A stretch of DNA of 64,000 bases, from NCBI RefSeq assembly GCF_050948175.1, contig NW_027490453.1:1-64000 (forward strand), in the 5' to 3' direction. The notes under the pieces are model-generated. The model made no database searches. It worked only from the letters and a program-made list of their open reading frames with translations, and was not told where the DNA came from. Origin of the DNA: Xylocopa sonorina. Its lineage: Eukaryota > Arthropoda > Insecta > Hymenoptera > Apidae. This document shows, piece after piece, positions 25,315-39,042 of the stretch; position 1 is the stretch's first letter; the number at the start of each line of letters is the position of its first letter. A program made the position numbers and the translations under genes.

Positions 25315-28300
25315 CGAGGAATACATAACACTTCGCAAATCATGTTATATCTTACCATGGAACATAGAAATGAGGTGCGATATCGCGTTTTAAGAATCAT
25401 TTGAACTCTATTGCTTCGATACTTTGACATCTGCAAACGCTATTTCCTAGCAAAGAATTCTCGCATTTACATTCATTTGAAGTATAGGTGAGGAATACAT
25501 AACACTTCGCAAATAATATTACATCTTACCATGAAACATAGAAATAAGATGCGATATCGCGTTTTAAGAAGCATTAGAACTCTATTGCTACGATACCTAG
25601 ACATCTGCAGACGCTATTTCCTTGCAAGGAAGTGTCGCATTTACATTCATTTGAAATGTAGACGAGGAATACATGATACTTCGCAAATCATATTATATCA
25701 TACCATGACACATGGAAATGAGATGCGATATCGCGTTTTGAGAAGCATTAGAACTCTATTGCTACGATACCTAGACATCTGCAGATGCTATTTCCTAGCA
25801 AGGAAGTGTCGGATTTACATTCATTTGAAGAGTAGACGAGGAATACATGATACTTCGCAAATCATATTATATCTTACCATGAAACATAGAAATGAAATGC
25901 GATATCGCGTTTTAAGAAGCATTAGAACACTATTGCTAAGATAGGTAGACATTTGCAAACGCTATCTCCTAGCAAAGAAGTCTCGCATTTACATTCATTT
26001 GAAGTATAGGCGAGGAATACATATCACTTCGCAAATAATATTACATCTTACCATGAAACATAGAAATGAGATGCGATATCGCGTTTTTAGAAGCATTAGA
26101 ACTCTATTGCTACGATACCTAGACATCTGCAGATGCTATTTTCTAGCAAGGAAGTGTCGCATTTACATTCATTTGAAGTGTAGACGAGGAATACATGATA
26201 CTTCGCAAATCATATTATATCTTACCATGAAACATAGAAATGAGATGCGATATCGCGTTTTAAGAAGCATTAGAACACAATTGCTACGATAGGTAGACAT
26301 TTGCAAACGCTATTTCCTAGGAAAGAAGTATCGCATTTACATTCATTTGAAGTATAGGCGAGGAATACATAACACTTCGCAAATAATATTACATCTTACC
26401 ATGAAACATAGAAATGAGATGCGATATCGCGTTTTAAGAAGCATTAGAACTCTATTGCTACGATACGTAGACTTCTGCAAACGCTATTTCCTTGCAAGGA
26501 AGTGTCGCATTTACATTCATTTGAAGTGTAGACGAGGAATACATAACACTTCGCAAATCATATTATATCTTACCATGAAACATAGAAATGAGATGCGATA
26601 TCGCGTTTTAAGAAGCATTAGGACTCTATTGCTACGATACCTAGAAATCTGCAGACGCTATTTCCTAGCAAGGAAGTGTCGCATTTACATTCATTTGAAA
26701 TGTAGACGAGGAATACATGATACTTCGCAAATCATATTATATCATACCATGAAACATAGAAATGAGTTGCGATATCGCGTTTTAAGAAGCATTAGAACTC
26801 TATTGCTACGATACCTAGACATCTGCAGACGCTATTTCCTAGCAAGGAAGTGTCGCATTTACATTCATTTGAAGTGTAGACGAGGAATACATGATACTTC
26901 GCAAATCATATTATATCTTACCATGAAACATAGAAATGAGATTCGATATTGCGTTTTAAGAAGCATTAGAACACTATTGCTGCGATAGGTAGACATTTGC
27001 AAACGCTATTTCCTAGCAAAGAAGTCTCGCATTTACATTCATTTGAATTATAGGCGAGGAATACATAGCACTTTGCAAATAATATTACATCTTACCATGA
27101 AACATAGAAATGAGATGCGATATCGCGTTTAAAGAAGCATTAGAACTCTATTGCTACGATACCTAGACATCTGCAGAAGCTATTTCCTAGCAAGGAAGTG
27201 TCGCATTTGCATTCATTTGAAGTGTAGACGAGGAATACATGATACTTCGCAAATCATATTATATCTCACCATGAAACATAGAAATGAGATTCGATATCGC
27301 GTTTTAAGAAGCATTAGAACTCTATTGCTACGATACCTAGACATCTGCGGATGCTATTTCCTAAAAAGGAAGTGTCGCATTTACATTCATTTGAAGTGTA
27401 GACGAGGAATACATGATACTTCGCAAATCATATTATATCTTACCATGAAACATATAAATGAGATGCGATATCGCGTTTTAAGAAGCATTAGAACTCTATT
27501 GCTACGATACCTAGACAACTGCAGATGCTATTTCCTAGCAAGGAAGTGTCGCATTTACATTCATTTGAAGTGTAGACGAGGAATACATGATACTTCGCAA
27601 ATCATATTATATCCTACCATGAAACATAGAAATGAGATGCGACATCGCGTTCTAAGAAGCATTAGAACACTACTGCTACGATAGGTAGACATTTGCAAAC
27701 GCTATTTCCTTGCAAGGAAGTGTCGCATTTACATTCATTTGAAGTGTAGACGAGGAATACATAACACTCCGCAAATCATATTATATCTTACCATGAAACA
27801 TAGAAATGAGATTCGACATCGCGTTTTAAGAAGCATTAGAAAGCTATTGCTACCATACGTAGACATCTGCAAACGCTATTTCCTAGCGAGGAAGTATCGC
27901 ATTCACATTCATTTGAAGTGTAGACAAGGAATACATAACACTTCGCAAATCATGTTATATCTTACCATGAAACACAGAAATGAGATGCGATATCGCGTTT
28001 TATGAATCATATGAACTCTATTGCTACGAGACGTAGACATCAGCAATAGCTATTTCCTTGCAAGGAAGTGTCGCATTTACATTCATTTGAAGCGTAGACG
28101 AGGAATGCATAACACTTCGCAATGAATATTATATCTTATCAGGAAACATAGATATGAGATGCAATATCTCGTTTTAAGAAGCATTTGAACTCTATTGCTT
28201 CGATACGTAGACATCTGCAAACGCTATTTCCTTGCTAGGAAGTGTCGCATTTACATTCATTTGAAGTATAGACGAGGAATACACAACACTTCGCAAATCA

Positions 28301-28320
28301 TATTATATCCTAACCATGAA
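28301..28320 (+). repeat. 1-bp insertion (ATCCTAACCATG)
   Basis: ATCTTACCATG has become ATCCTAACCATG, one base longer. The corresponding positions in the related copies (about 22384 and 35798) lack it. Phase is restored by the 1-bp deletion at about 28821. Confidence 0.85.
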
Positions 28321-28543
28321 ACATAGAAATGAGATTCGACATCGCGTTTTAAGAAGCATTAGAACTCTATTCCTACGATACCTAGACATCTGCAGACGCT
28401 ATTTCCTAGCAAGGAAGTGTCGCATTTACATTCATTTGAAGTGTAGACGAGGAATACATAACACTTCGCAAATCATATTATATCTTACCATGAAACATAG
28501 AAATGAGATGCGATATCGCGTTTTAAGAATCATATGAACTCTA

Positions 28544-29640
28544 TTGCTACGAGACGTAGACATCTGCAATCGCTATTTCCTTGCAAGGAAGTGTCGCATT
28601 TACATTCATTTGAAGTGTAGACAAGGAATACATGACACTTCGCAAATCATATTATATCTTACCATGAAACATAGAAATGAGTTGCGATATCGCGTTTTAA
28701 GAAGCATTAGAACTCTATTGCTACGATACCTAAACATCTGCAGACGCTATTTCCTAGCAAGGAAGTGTCGCATTTACATTCATTTGAAGTGTAGACGAGG
28801 AATACATGATACTTCGCAAATATATTATATCTTACCATGAAACATAGAAATGAGATGCGATATCGCGTTTTAAGAAGCATTAGAACACCATTGCTACGAC
28901 AGGTAGACATTTGCAAACGCTATTTCCTTGCTAGGAAGTGTCGCATTTACATTCATTTGAAGTGTAGACGAGGAATACATAACACTTCGCAAATCATATT
29001 ATATCTTACCATGAAACATAGAAATGAGATGCGATATCGCGTTTTAAGAAGTATTAGAACACTATTGCTACGAGACGTAGACATCTGCAATCGCTATTTC
29101 CTTGCAAGGAAGTGTCGCATTTACATTCATTTGAAGTGTAGACGAGGAATACATGATACTTCGCAAATCATATTATATCTTACCATGAAACATAGAAATG
29201 AGATGCGATATCGCGTTTTAAGAAGCATTAGAACTCTATTGCTACGATACCTAGACATCTGCAGATGCTATTTCCTAGCAAGGAAGTATCGCATTTACAT
29301 TCATTTGAAGTGTAGACGAGGAATACATGATACTTCTCAAATCATATTATATCTTACCATGAAACATAGAAATGAGATGCGATTTCGCGTTTTAAGAAGC
29401 ATTAGAACACTATTGCTACGATAGGTAGACATTTGCAAACGCTATTTCCTAGCAAAGAAGTCTCGCATTTACATTCATTTGAAGTATAGGCGAGGAATAC
29501 ATAACACTTCGCAAATAATATTACATCTTACCATGAAACATAGAAATGAGATGCGATATCGCGTTTTAAGAAGCATTAGAACTCTATTGCTACGATACCT
29601 AGACATCTGCAAACGCTATTTCCTAGCAAGGAAGTGTCGC
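28544..29640 (+). repeat. Segment homologous to 43159-44430
   Basis: This shares with the 43-kb region the markers GACAAGGAATACATGAC, ACCTAAACATCTGC, the CGCAAATATATT deletion, TGCTACGACAGG and ACTTCTCAAATC. The offset is 14615 bp before, and 14789 bp after, one extra monomer in the 43-kb copy. Confidence 0.75.
28811..28835 (+). repeat. 1-bp deletion shared with 43436 (CGCAAATATATT)
   Basis: CGCAAATCATATT is shortened to CGCAAATATATT. The same allele recurs at about 43436 within the homologous segment, so it was duplicated with it. Confidence 0.85.
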
Positions 29641-30211
29641 ATTTACATTCATTTGAAATGTAGACGAGGAATACATGATACTTCGCAAATCATATTATAT
29701 CAGACCATGAAACATAGAAATGAGTTGCGATATCGCGTTTTAAGAAGCATTAGAACTCTATTGCTACGATACCTAGACATCTGCAGACGCTATTTCCTAG
29801 CAAGGAAGTGTCGCATTTTCATTCATTTGAAGTGTAGACGAGGAATACATGATACTTCGCAAATCATATTATATCTTACCATGGAACATAGAAATGAGAT
29901 GCGATATCGCGTTTTAAGAAGCATTAGAACTCTATTGCTGCGATACTTAGACATCTGCAGATGCTATTTCCTAGCAAGGAAGTGTCGCATTTACATTCAT
30001 TTGAAGTGTAGACGAGGAATACATGATACTTCGCAAATCATATTATATCATACCATGAAACATAGAAATGAGATGCGATTTCGCATTTTAAGAAGCATTA
30101 GAACACTATTGCTACGATAGGTAGACATTTGCAAACGCTATTTCCTTGCTAGGAAGTGTCGCATTTACATTCATTTGAAGTGTAGACGAGGAATACATAA
30201 CACTTCGCAAA

Positions 30212-31310
30212 TCATATTATATCTTACCATGAAACATAGAAATGAGATGCGATATCGCGTTTTAAGAATCATATGAACTCTATTGCTACGAGACGTAGAC
30301 ATCTGCAATCGCTATTTCCTTGCAAGGAAGTGTCGCATTTACATTCATTTGAAGTGTAGACAAGGAATACATGACACTTCGCAAATCATATTATATCTTA
30401 CCATGAAACATAGAAATGAGATGCGATATCGCGTTTTAAGAAGTATTAGAACACTATTGCTACGAGACGTAGACATCTGCAATCGCTATTTCCTTGCAAG
30501 GAAGTGTCGCATTTACATTCATTTGAAGTGTAGACGAGGAATACATGATACTTCGCAAATCATATTATATCTTACCATGAAACGTGGAAATGAGATGCGA
30601 TATCGCGTTTTAAGAAGCATTAGAACTCTATTGCTACGATACCTAGACATCTGCAGATGCTATTTCCTAGCAAGCAAGTGTCGGATTTACATTCATTTGA
30701 AGTGTAGACGAGGAATACATGATACTTCGCAAATCATATTATATCTTACCATGAAACATAGAAATGAGATGCGATATCGCGTTTTAAGAATCATATGAAC
30801 TCTATTGCTACGAGACGTAGACATCTGCAATCGCTATTTCCTTGCAAGGAAGTGTCGCATTTACATTCATTTGAAGTGTAGACAAGGAATACATGACACT
30901 TCGCAAATCATATTATATCTTACCATGAAACATAGAAATGAGATGCGATATCGCGTTTTAAGAAGTATTAGAACACTATTGCTACGAGACGTAGACATCT
31001 GCAATCGCTATTTCCTTGCAAGGAAGTGTCGCATTTACATTCATTTGAAGTGTAGACGAGGAATACATGATACTTCGCAAATCATATTATATCTTACCAT
31101 GAAACGTGGAAATGAGATGCGATATCGCGTTTTAAGAAGCATTAGAACTCTATTGCTACGATACCTAGACATCTGCAGATGCTATTTCCTAGCAAGCAAG
31201 TGTCGGATTTACATTCATTTGAAGTGTAGACGAGGAATACATGATACTTCGCAAATCATATTATATCTTACCATGAAACATAGAAATGAGATGCGATATC
31301 GCGTTTTAAG
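30212..31310 (+). repeat. Three-monomer tandem duplication (period 522 bp)
   Basis: About 30212-30789 repeats at 30734-31310 with no difference I could see. Markers are GACAAGGAATACATGAC, AAGTATTAGAACAC, CATGAAACGTGGAAATG and CTAGCAAGCAAGTGTCGG. Lack of divergence suggests one of the youngest events here, or an assembly effect. Confidence 0.85.
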
Positions 31311-33210
31311 AAGCATTAGAGCACTATTGCAAAGATAGGTAGACATTTGCAAACGCTATTTCCTAGCAAAGAAGTCTCGCATTTACATTCATTTGAAGTA
31401 TAGGCGAGGAATACATATCACTTCGCAAATAATATTACATCTTACCATGAAACATAGAAATGAGATGCGATATCGCGTTTTTAGAAGCATTAGAACTCTA
31501 TTGCTACGATACCTAGACATCTGCAGATGCTATTTTCTAGCAAGAAAGTGTCGCATTTACATTCATTTGAAGTGTAGACGAGGAATACATGATACTTCGC
31601 AAATCATATTATATCTTACCATGAAACATAGAAATGAGATGCGATATCGCGTTTTAAGAAGAATCAGAACACTATTGCTACGATAGGTAGACATTTGCAA
31701 ACGCTATTTCCTAGGATAGAAGTATCGCATTTACATTCATTTGAAGTATAGGCGAGGAATACATAACACTTCGCAAATAATATTACATCTTACCATGAAA
31801 CATAGAAATGAGATGCGATATCGCGTTTTAAGAAGCATTAGAACTCTATTGCTACGATACGTAGACATCTGCAGATGCTATTTCCTAGCAAGGTAGTGTC
31901 GCATTTACATTCATTTGAAGTGTAGACGAGGAATACATGATACTTCGCAAATCATATTATATCTTACCATGAAACATAGAAATGAGATGCGACATCGCGT
32001 TCTAAGAAGCATTAGAACACTACTGCTACGATAGGTAGACATTTGCAAACGCTATTTCCTTGCAAGGAAGTGTATCATTTACATTCAATTGAAGTGTAGA
32101 CGAGGAATACATGATACTTCGCAAATCATATTATATCTTACCATGAAACATAGAAATGTGATGCGATATCGCGTTTCAAGAATCATAAGAACTCTATTGC
32201 TACGATACGCAGATATCTGCAAACGCTATTTCGTGGCAAGGAAGTGTCGCATTTACATTCATTTGAATCGTAGACGAGGAATGCATTACACTTCGCAATG
32301 AATATTATATCTTATCAGGAAACATAGATATGAGATGCAATATCTCGTTTTTAGAAGCATTTGAACTTTATTGCTTCGATACGTAGACATCTGCAAACGC
32401 TATTTCCTAGCAAGGAAGTGTCGCATTTACATTCATTTGAAGTGTAGGCGAGGAATACATAACACTTCGCAATGAATATTACATCTTATCATGAAATATA
32501 GAATTGAGATGCGATATCTTGTTTTACGAAGCATTTGACCTCTATTGCTTCGATACGTAGACATCTGCAAACGCTATTTCCTAGCAAGGAAGTGTCGCAT
32601 TTACATCCATTTGAATCGTAGACGAGGAATGCATAACACTTCGCAATGAATATTACATCTTATCATGAAATATAGAATTGAGATGCGATATCTTGTTTTA
32701 AGAAGCATTTGAACTCTATTGCTTCGATACGTAGACATCTGCAAACGCTATTTCCTAGCAAGGAAGTGTCGCATTTACATCCATTTGAATCGTAGACGAG
32801 GAATGCATAACACTTCGCAATGTATATTACATCTTATCATGAAATATAGAAATGAGATGTGATATCTTGTTTTAAGAAGCATTTGAACTCTATTGCTTCG
32901 ATACGTAGACATCTGCAAACGCTATTTCCTAGCAAGGAAGAGTCGCATTTACATCCATTTGAATCGTAGACGAGGAATGCATAACACTTCGCAATGAATA
33001 TTATATCTTATCATGAAACATAGATATGAGATGCAATATCTCGTTTTAGGAAGCATTTGAACTCTATTGCTTCGATACGTAGACATCTGCAAACGCTATT
33101 TCCTAGCGAGGAAGTATCGCATTCACATTCATTTGAAGTGTAGACGAGGAATACATAACACTTCGCAAATCATGTTATATCTTACCATGGAACATAGAAA
33201 TGAGGTGCGA
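31230..33210 (+). repeat. Segment homologous to 23400-25380
   Basis: This matches at an offset of 7830 bp (45 x 174) and includes the 5-monomer B cassette. At about 33210 the match jumps by three monomers (offset becomes 7308), so 522 bp is missing relative to 25380-25907. Confidence 0.8.
32275..33144 (+). repeat. B-type cassette, 5 monomers (copy at +16704)
   Basis: This matches 24445-25314 at an offset of 7830 bp. Visible differences include CAATGTATATTAC near 32819 and TATAGAAATGAG near 32845. Confidence 0.85.
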
Positions 33211-33214
33211 TATC

Positions 33215-35870
33215 GCGTTTTAAGAAGCATTAGAACACTATTGCTAAGATAGGTAGACATTTGCAAACGCTATCTCCTAGCAAAGAAGTCTCGCATTTAC
33301 ATTCATTTGAAGTATAGGCGAGGAATACATATCACTTCGCAAATAATATTACATCTTACCATGAAACATAGAAATGAGATGCGGTATCGCGTTTTTAGAA
33401 GCATTAGAACTCTATTGCTACGATACCTAGACATCTGCAGATGCTATTTTCTAGCAAGGAAGTGTCGCATTTACATTCATTTGAAGTGTAGACGAGGAAT
33501 ACATGATACTTCGCAAATCATATTATATCTTACCATGAAACATAGAAATGAGATGCGATATCGCGTTTTAAGAAGCATTAGAACACAATTGCTACGATAG
33601 GTAGACATTTGCAAACGCTATTTCCTAGGAAAGAAGTATCGCATTTACATTCATTTGAAGTATAGGCGAGGAATACATAACACTTCGCAAATAATATTAC
33701 ATCTTACCATGAAACATAGAAATGAGATGCGATATCGCGTTTTAAGAAGCATTAGAACTCTATTGCTACGATACGTAGACTTCTGCAAACGCTATTTCCT
33801 TGCAAGGAAGTGTCGCATTTACATTCATTTGAAGTGTAGACGAGGAATACATAACACTTCGCAAATCATATTATATCTTACCATGAAACATAGAAATGAG
33901 ATGCGATATCGCGTTTTAAGAAGCATTAGGACTCTATTGCTACGATACCTAGAAATCTGCAGACGCTATTTCCTAGCAAGGAAGTGTCGCATTTACATTC
34001 ATTTGAAATGTAGACGAGGAATACATGATACTTCGCAAATCATATTATATCATACCATGAAACATAGAAATGAGTTGCGATATCGCGTTTTAAGAAGCAT
34101 TAGAACTCTATTGCTACGATACCTAGACATCTGCAGACGCTATTTCCTAGCAAGGAAGTGTCGCATTTACATTCATTTGAAGTGTAGACGAGGAATACAT
34201 GATACTTCGCAAATCATATTATATCTTACCATGAAACATAGAAATGAGATGCGATATTGCGTTTTAAGAAGCATTAGAACTCTATTGCTACGATACCTAG
34301 ACATCTGCAGATGCTATTTCCTAGCAAGGAAGTGTCGCATTTACATTCATTTGAAGTGTAGACGAGGAATACATGATACTTCGCAAATCATATTATATCT
34401 TACCATGAAACATAGAAATGAGATGCGATTTCGCGTTTTAAGAAGCATTAGAACACTATTGCTGCGATAGGTAGACATTTGCAAACGCTATTTCCTAGCA
34501 AAGAAGTCTCGCATTTACATTCATTTGAATTATAGGCGAGGAATACATAGCACTTCGCAAATAATATTACATCTTACCATGAAACATAGAAATGAGATGC
34601 GATATCGCGTTTTAAGAAGCATTAGAACTCTATTGCTACGATACCTAGACATCTGCAGAAGCTATTTCCTAGCAAGGAAGTGTCGCATTTGCATTCATTT
34701 GAAGTGTAGACGAGGAATACATGATACTTCGCAAATCATATTATATCTCACCATGAAACATAGAAATGAGATTCGATATCGCGTCTTAAGAAGCATTAGA
34801 ACTCTATTGCTACGATACGTAGACATCTGCAGATGCTATTTCCTAGCAAGGTAGTGTCGCATTTACATTCATTTGAAGTGTAGACGAGGAATACATGATA
34901 CTTCGCAAATCATATTATATCTTACCATGAAACATATAAGTGAGATGCGATATCGCGTTTTAAGAAGCATTAGAACTCTATTGCTACGATACCTAGACAA
35001 CTGCAGATGCTATTTCCTAGCAAGGAAGTGTCGCATTTACATTCATTTGAAGTGTAGACGAGGAATGCATGATACTTCGCAAATCATATTATATCTTACC
35101 ATGAAACATAGAAATGAGATGCGACATCGCGTTCTAAGAAGCATTAGAACACTACTGCTACGATAGGTAGACATTTGCAAACGCTATTTCCTTGCAAGGA
35201 AGTGTCGCATTTACATTCATTTGAAGTGTAGACGAGGAATACATAACACTCCGCAAATCATATTATATCTTACCATGAAACATAGAAATGAGATTCGACA
35301 TCGCGTTTTAAGAAGCATTAGAAAGCTATTGCTACCATACGTAGACATCTGCAAACGCTATTTCCTAGCGAGGAAGTATCGCATTCACATTCATTTGAAG
35401 TGTAGACAAGGAATACATAACACTTCGCAAATCATGTTATATCTTACCATGAAACACAGAAATGAGATGCGATATCGCGTTTTATGAATCATATGAACTC
35501 TATTGCTACGAGACGTAGACATCAGCAATCGCTATTTCCTTGCAAGGAAGTGTCGCATTTACATTCATTTGAAGCGTAGACGAGGAATGCATAACACTTC
35601 GCAATGAATATCATATCTTATCAGGAAACATAGATATGAGATGCAATATCTCGTTTTAAGAAGCATTTGAACTCTATTGCTTCGATACGTAGACATCTGC
35701 AAACGCTATTTCCTTGCTAGGAAGTGTCGCATTTACATTCATTTGAAGTATAGACGAGGAATACACAACACTTCGCAAATCATATTATATCTTACCATGA
35801 AACATAGAAATGAGATTCGACATCGCGTTTTAAGAAGCATTAGAACTCTATTGCTACGATACCTAGACAT
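33215..35870 (+). repeat. Segment homologous to 25907-28388
   Basis: This matches at an offset of 7308 bp (42 x 174) until about 34250 and at 7482 bp (43 x 174) afterwards. One monomer (with GATATTGCG) is therefore extra here. A private allele is CATATAAGTGAG near 34933. Confidence 0.75.
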
Positions 35871-35928
35871 CTGCAGACGCTATTTCCTAGCAAGGAAGTG
35901 TCGCATTTACATCCATTTGAATCGTAGA

Positions 35929-36276
35929 CGAGGAATGCATAACACTTCGCAATGAATATTACATCTTATCATGAAATATAGAATTGAGATGCGATATCTT
36001 GTTTTAAGAAGCATTTGAACTCTATTGCTTCGATACGTAGACATCTGCAAACGCTATTTCCTAGCAAGGAAGAGTCGCATTTACATCCATTTGAATCGTA
36101 GACGAGGAATGCATAACACTTCGCAATGAATATTATATCTTATCATGAAACATAGATATGAGATGCAATATCTCGTTTTAGGAAGCATTTGAACTCTATT
36201 GCTTCGATACGTAGACATCTGCAAACGCTATTTCCTAGCGAGGAAGTATCGCATTCACATTCATTTGAAGTGTAGA
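35929..36276 (+). repeat. B-type cassette, 2 monomers
   Basis: Anchors at 35929 and 36103 are B-type. The downstream A monomer at 36277 has CATGTTATATC and CATGGAACATAG, as after every other B cassette. It is the shortest version. Confidence 0.85.
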
Positions 36277-36868
36277 CGAGGAATACATAACACTTCGCAA
36301 ATCATGTTATATCTTACCATGGAACATAGAAATGAGATGCGATATCGCGTTTTAAGAATCATTTGAACTCTATTGCTTCGATACTTGGACATCTGCAAAC
36401 GCTATTTCCTAGCAAAGAATTCTCGCATTTACATTCATTTGAAGTATAGGCGAGGAATACATAACACTTCGCAAATAATATTACATCTTACCATGAAACA
36501 TAGAAATAAGATGCGATATCGCGTTTTAAGAAGCATTAGAACTCTATTGCTACGATACCTAGACATCTGCAGACGCTATTTCCTTGCAAGGAAGTGTCGC
36601 ATTTACATTCATTTGAAATGTAGACGAGGAATACATGATACTTCGCAAATCATATTATATCATACCATGAAACATGGAAATGAGATGCGATATCGCGTTT
36701 TGAGAAGCATTAGAACTCTATTGCTACGATACCTAGACATCTGCAGATGCTATTTCCTAGCAAGGAAGTGTCGGATTTACATTCATTTGAAGAGTAGATG
36801 AGGAATACATGATACTTCGCAAATCATATTATATCTTACCATGAAACATAGAAATGAGATGCGATATC

Positions 36869-38364
36869 GCGTTTTAAGAAGCATTAGAACACTATTGCTA
36901 AGATAGGTAGACATTTGCAAACGCTATCTCCTAGCAAAGAAGTCTCGCATTTACATTCATTTGAAGTATAGGCGAGGAATACATATCACTTCGCAAATAA
37001 TATTACATCTTACCATGAAACATAGAAATGAGATGCGATATCGCGTTTTTAGAAGCATTAGAACTCTATTGCTACGATACCTAGACATCTGCAGATGCTA
37101 TTTTCTAGCAAGGAAGTGTCGCATTTACATTCATTTGAAGTGTAGACGAGGAATACATGATACTTCGCAAATCATATTATATCTTACCATGAAACATAGA
37201 AATGAGATGCGATATCGCGTTTTAAGAAGCATTAGAACACAATTGCTACGATAGGTAGACATTTGCAAACGCTATTTCCTAGGAAAGAAGTATCGCATTT
37301 ACATTCATTTGAAGTATAGGCGAGGAATACATAACACTTCGCAAATAATATTACATCTTACCATGAAACATAGAAATGAGATGCGATATCGCGTTTTAAG
37401 AAGCATTAGAACTCTATTGCTACGATACGTAGACTTCTGCAAACGCTATTTCCTTGCAAGGAAGTGTCGCATTTACATTCATTTGAAGTGTAGACGAGGA
37501 ATACATAACACTTCGCAAATCATATTATATCTTACCATGAAACATAGAAATGAGATGCGATATCGCGTTTTAAGAAGCATTAGGACTCTATTGCTACGAT
37601 ACCTAGAAATCTGCAGACGCTATTTCCTAGCAAGGGAGTGTCGCATTTACATTCATTTGAAATGTAGACGAGGAATACATGATACTTCGCAAATCACATT
37701 ATATCATACCATGAAACATAGAAATGAGTTGCGATATCGCGTTTTAAGAAGCATTAGAACTCTATTGCTACGATACCTAGACATCTGCAGACGCTATTTC
37801 CTAGCAAGGAAGTGTCGCATTTACATTCATTTGAAGTGTAGACGAGGAATACATGATACTTCGCAAATCATATTATATCTTACCATGAAACATAGAAATG
37901 AGATGTGATATTGCGTTTTAAGAAGCATTAGAACTCTATTGCTACGATACCTAGACATCTGCAGATGCTATTTCCTAGCAAGGAAGTGACGCATTTACAT
38001 TCATTTGAAGTGTAGACGAGGAATACATGATACTTCGCAAATCATATTATATCTTACCATGAAACATAGAAATGAGATGCGATTTCGCGTTTTAAGAAGC
38101 ATTAGAACACTATTGCTGCGATAGGTATACATTTGCAAACGCTATTTCCTAGCAAAGAAGTCTCGCATTTACATTCATTTGAATTATAGGCGAGGAATAC
38201 ATAGCACTTCGCAAATAATATTACATCTTACCATGAAACATAGAAATGAGATGCGATATCGCGTTTTAAGAAGCATTAGAACTCTATTGCTACGATACCT
38301 AGACATCTGCAGAAGCTATTTCCTAGCAAGGAAGTGTCGCATTTGCATTCATTTGAAGTGTAGA
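36869..38364 (+). repeat. Segment homologous to 33215-34710
   Basis: This matches at an offset of 3654 bp (21 x 174). At about 38364 it joins sequence equivalent to 35231, omitting three monomers (522 bp) present at 34.7-35.2 kb. Private changes include AAATCACATTATATC near 37693 and AGATGTGATATTG near 37902. Confidence 0.75.
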
Positions 38365-39042
38365 CGAGGAATACATAACACTCCGCAGATCATATTATAT
38401 CTTACCATGAAACATAGAAATGAGATTCGACATCGCGTTTTAAGAAGCATTAGAAAGCTATTGCTACCATACGTAGACATCTGCAAACGCTATTTCCTAG
38501 CGAGGAAGTATCGCATTCACATTCATTTGAAGTGTAGACAAGGAATACATAACACTTCGCAAATCATGTTATATCTTACCATGAAACACAGAAATGAGAT
38601 GCGATATCGCGTTTTATGAATCATATGAACTCTATTGCTACGAGACGTAGACATCAGCAATCGCTATTTCCTTGCAAGGAAGTGTCGCATTTACATTCAT
38701 TTGAAGCGTAGACGAGGAATGCATAACACTTCGCAATGAATATTATATCTTATCAGGAAACATAGATATGAGATGCAATATCTCGTTTTAAGAAGCATTT
38801 GAACTCTATTGCTTCGATACGTAGACATCTGCAAACGCTATTTCCTTGCTAGGAAGTGTCGCATTTACATTCATTTGAAGTATAGACGAGGAATACACAA
38901 CACTTCGCAAATCATATTATATCTTACCATGAAACATAGAAATGAGATTCGACATCGCGTTTTAAGAAGCATTAGAACTCTATTGCTACGATACCTAGAC
39001 ATCTGCAGACGCTATTTCCTAGCAAGGAAGTGTCGCATTTAC
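38363..39042 (+). repeat. Segment homologous to 35231-35910
   Basis: This matches at an offset of 3132 bp (18 x 174) through CTCCGCA, TGCTACCATACG, ATGTTATATC and TTGCTAGGAAG. It diverges where ATTCATTTGAAG faces ATCCATTTGAATCG. Confidence 0.75.

Larger units (their letters stand above)
23489..28386 (+). repeat. 4.9-kb segment, copy 2
   Basis: Near-identical to 17573-22470. Private changes include ATCTGCGGATGC near 27343, CTATTCCTACG near 28367 and a 1-bp insertion near 28311. The match ends where CTGCAGACGC (28390) faces CTGCAGATGC (22474). Confidence 0.85.

Noticed and set aside
28707..28916. Minus-strand open frame (also 43322-43531 and 54169-54381)
   Set aside because: The first two appear where the shared 1-bp deletion joins two frames on the opposite strand, and the third spans a 173-bp monomer. 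All are antisense satellite sequence.
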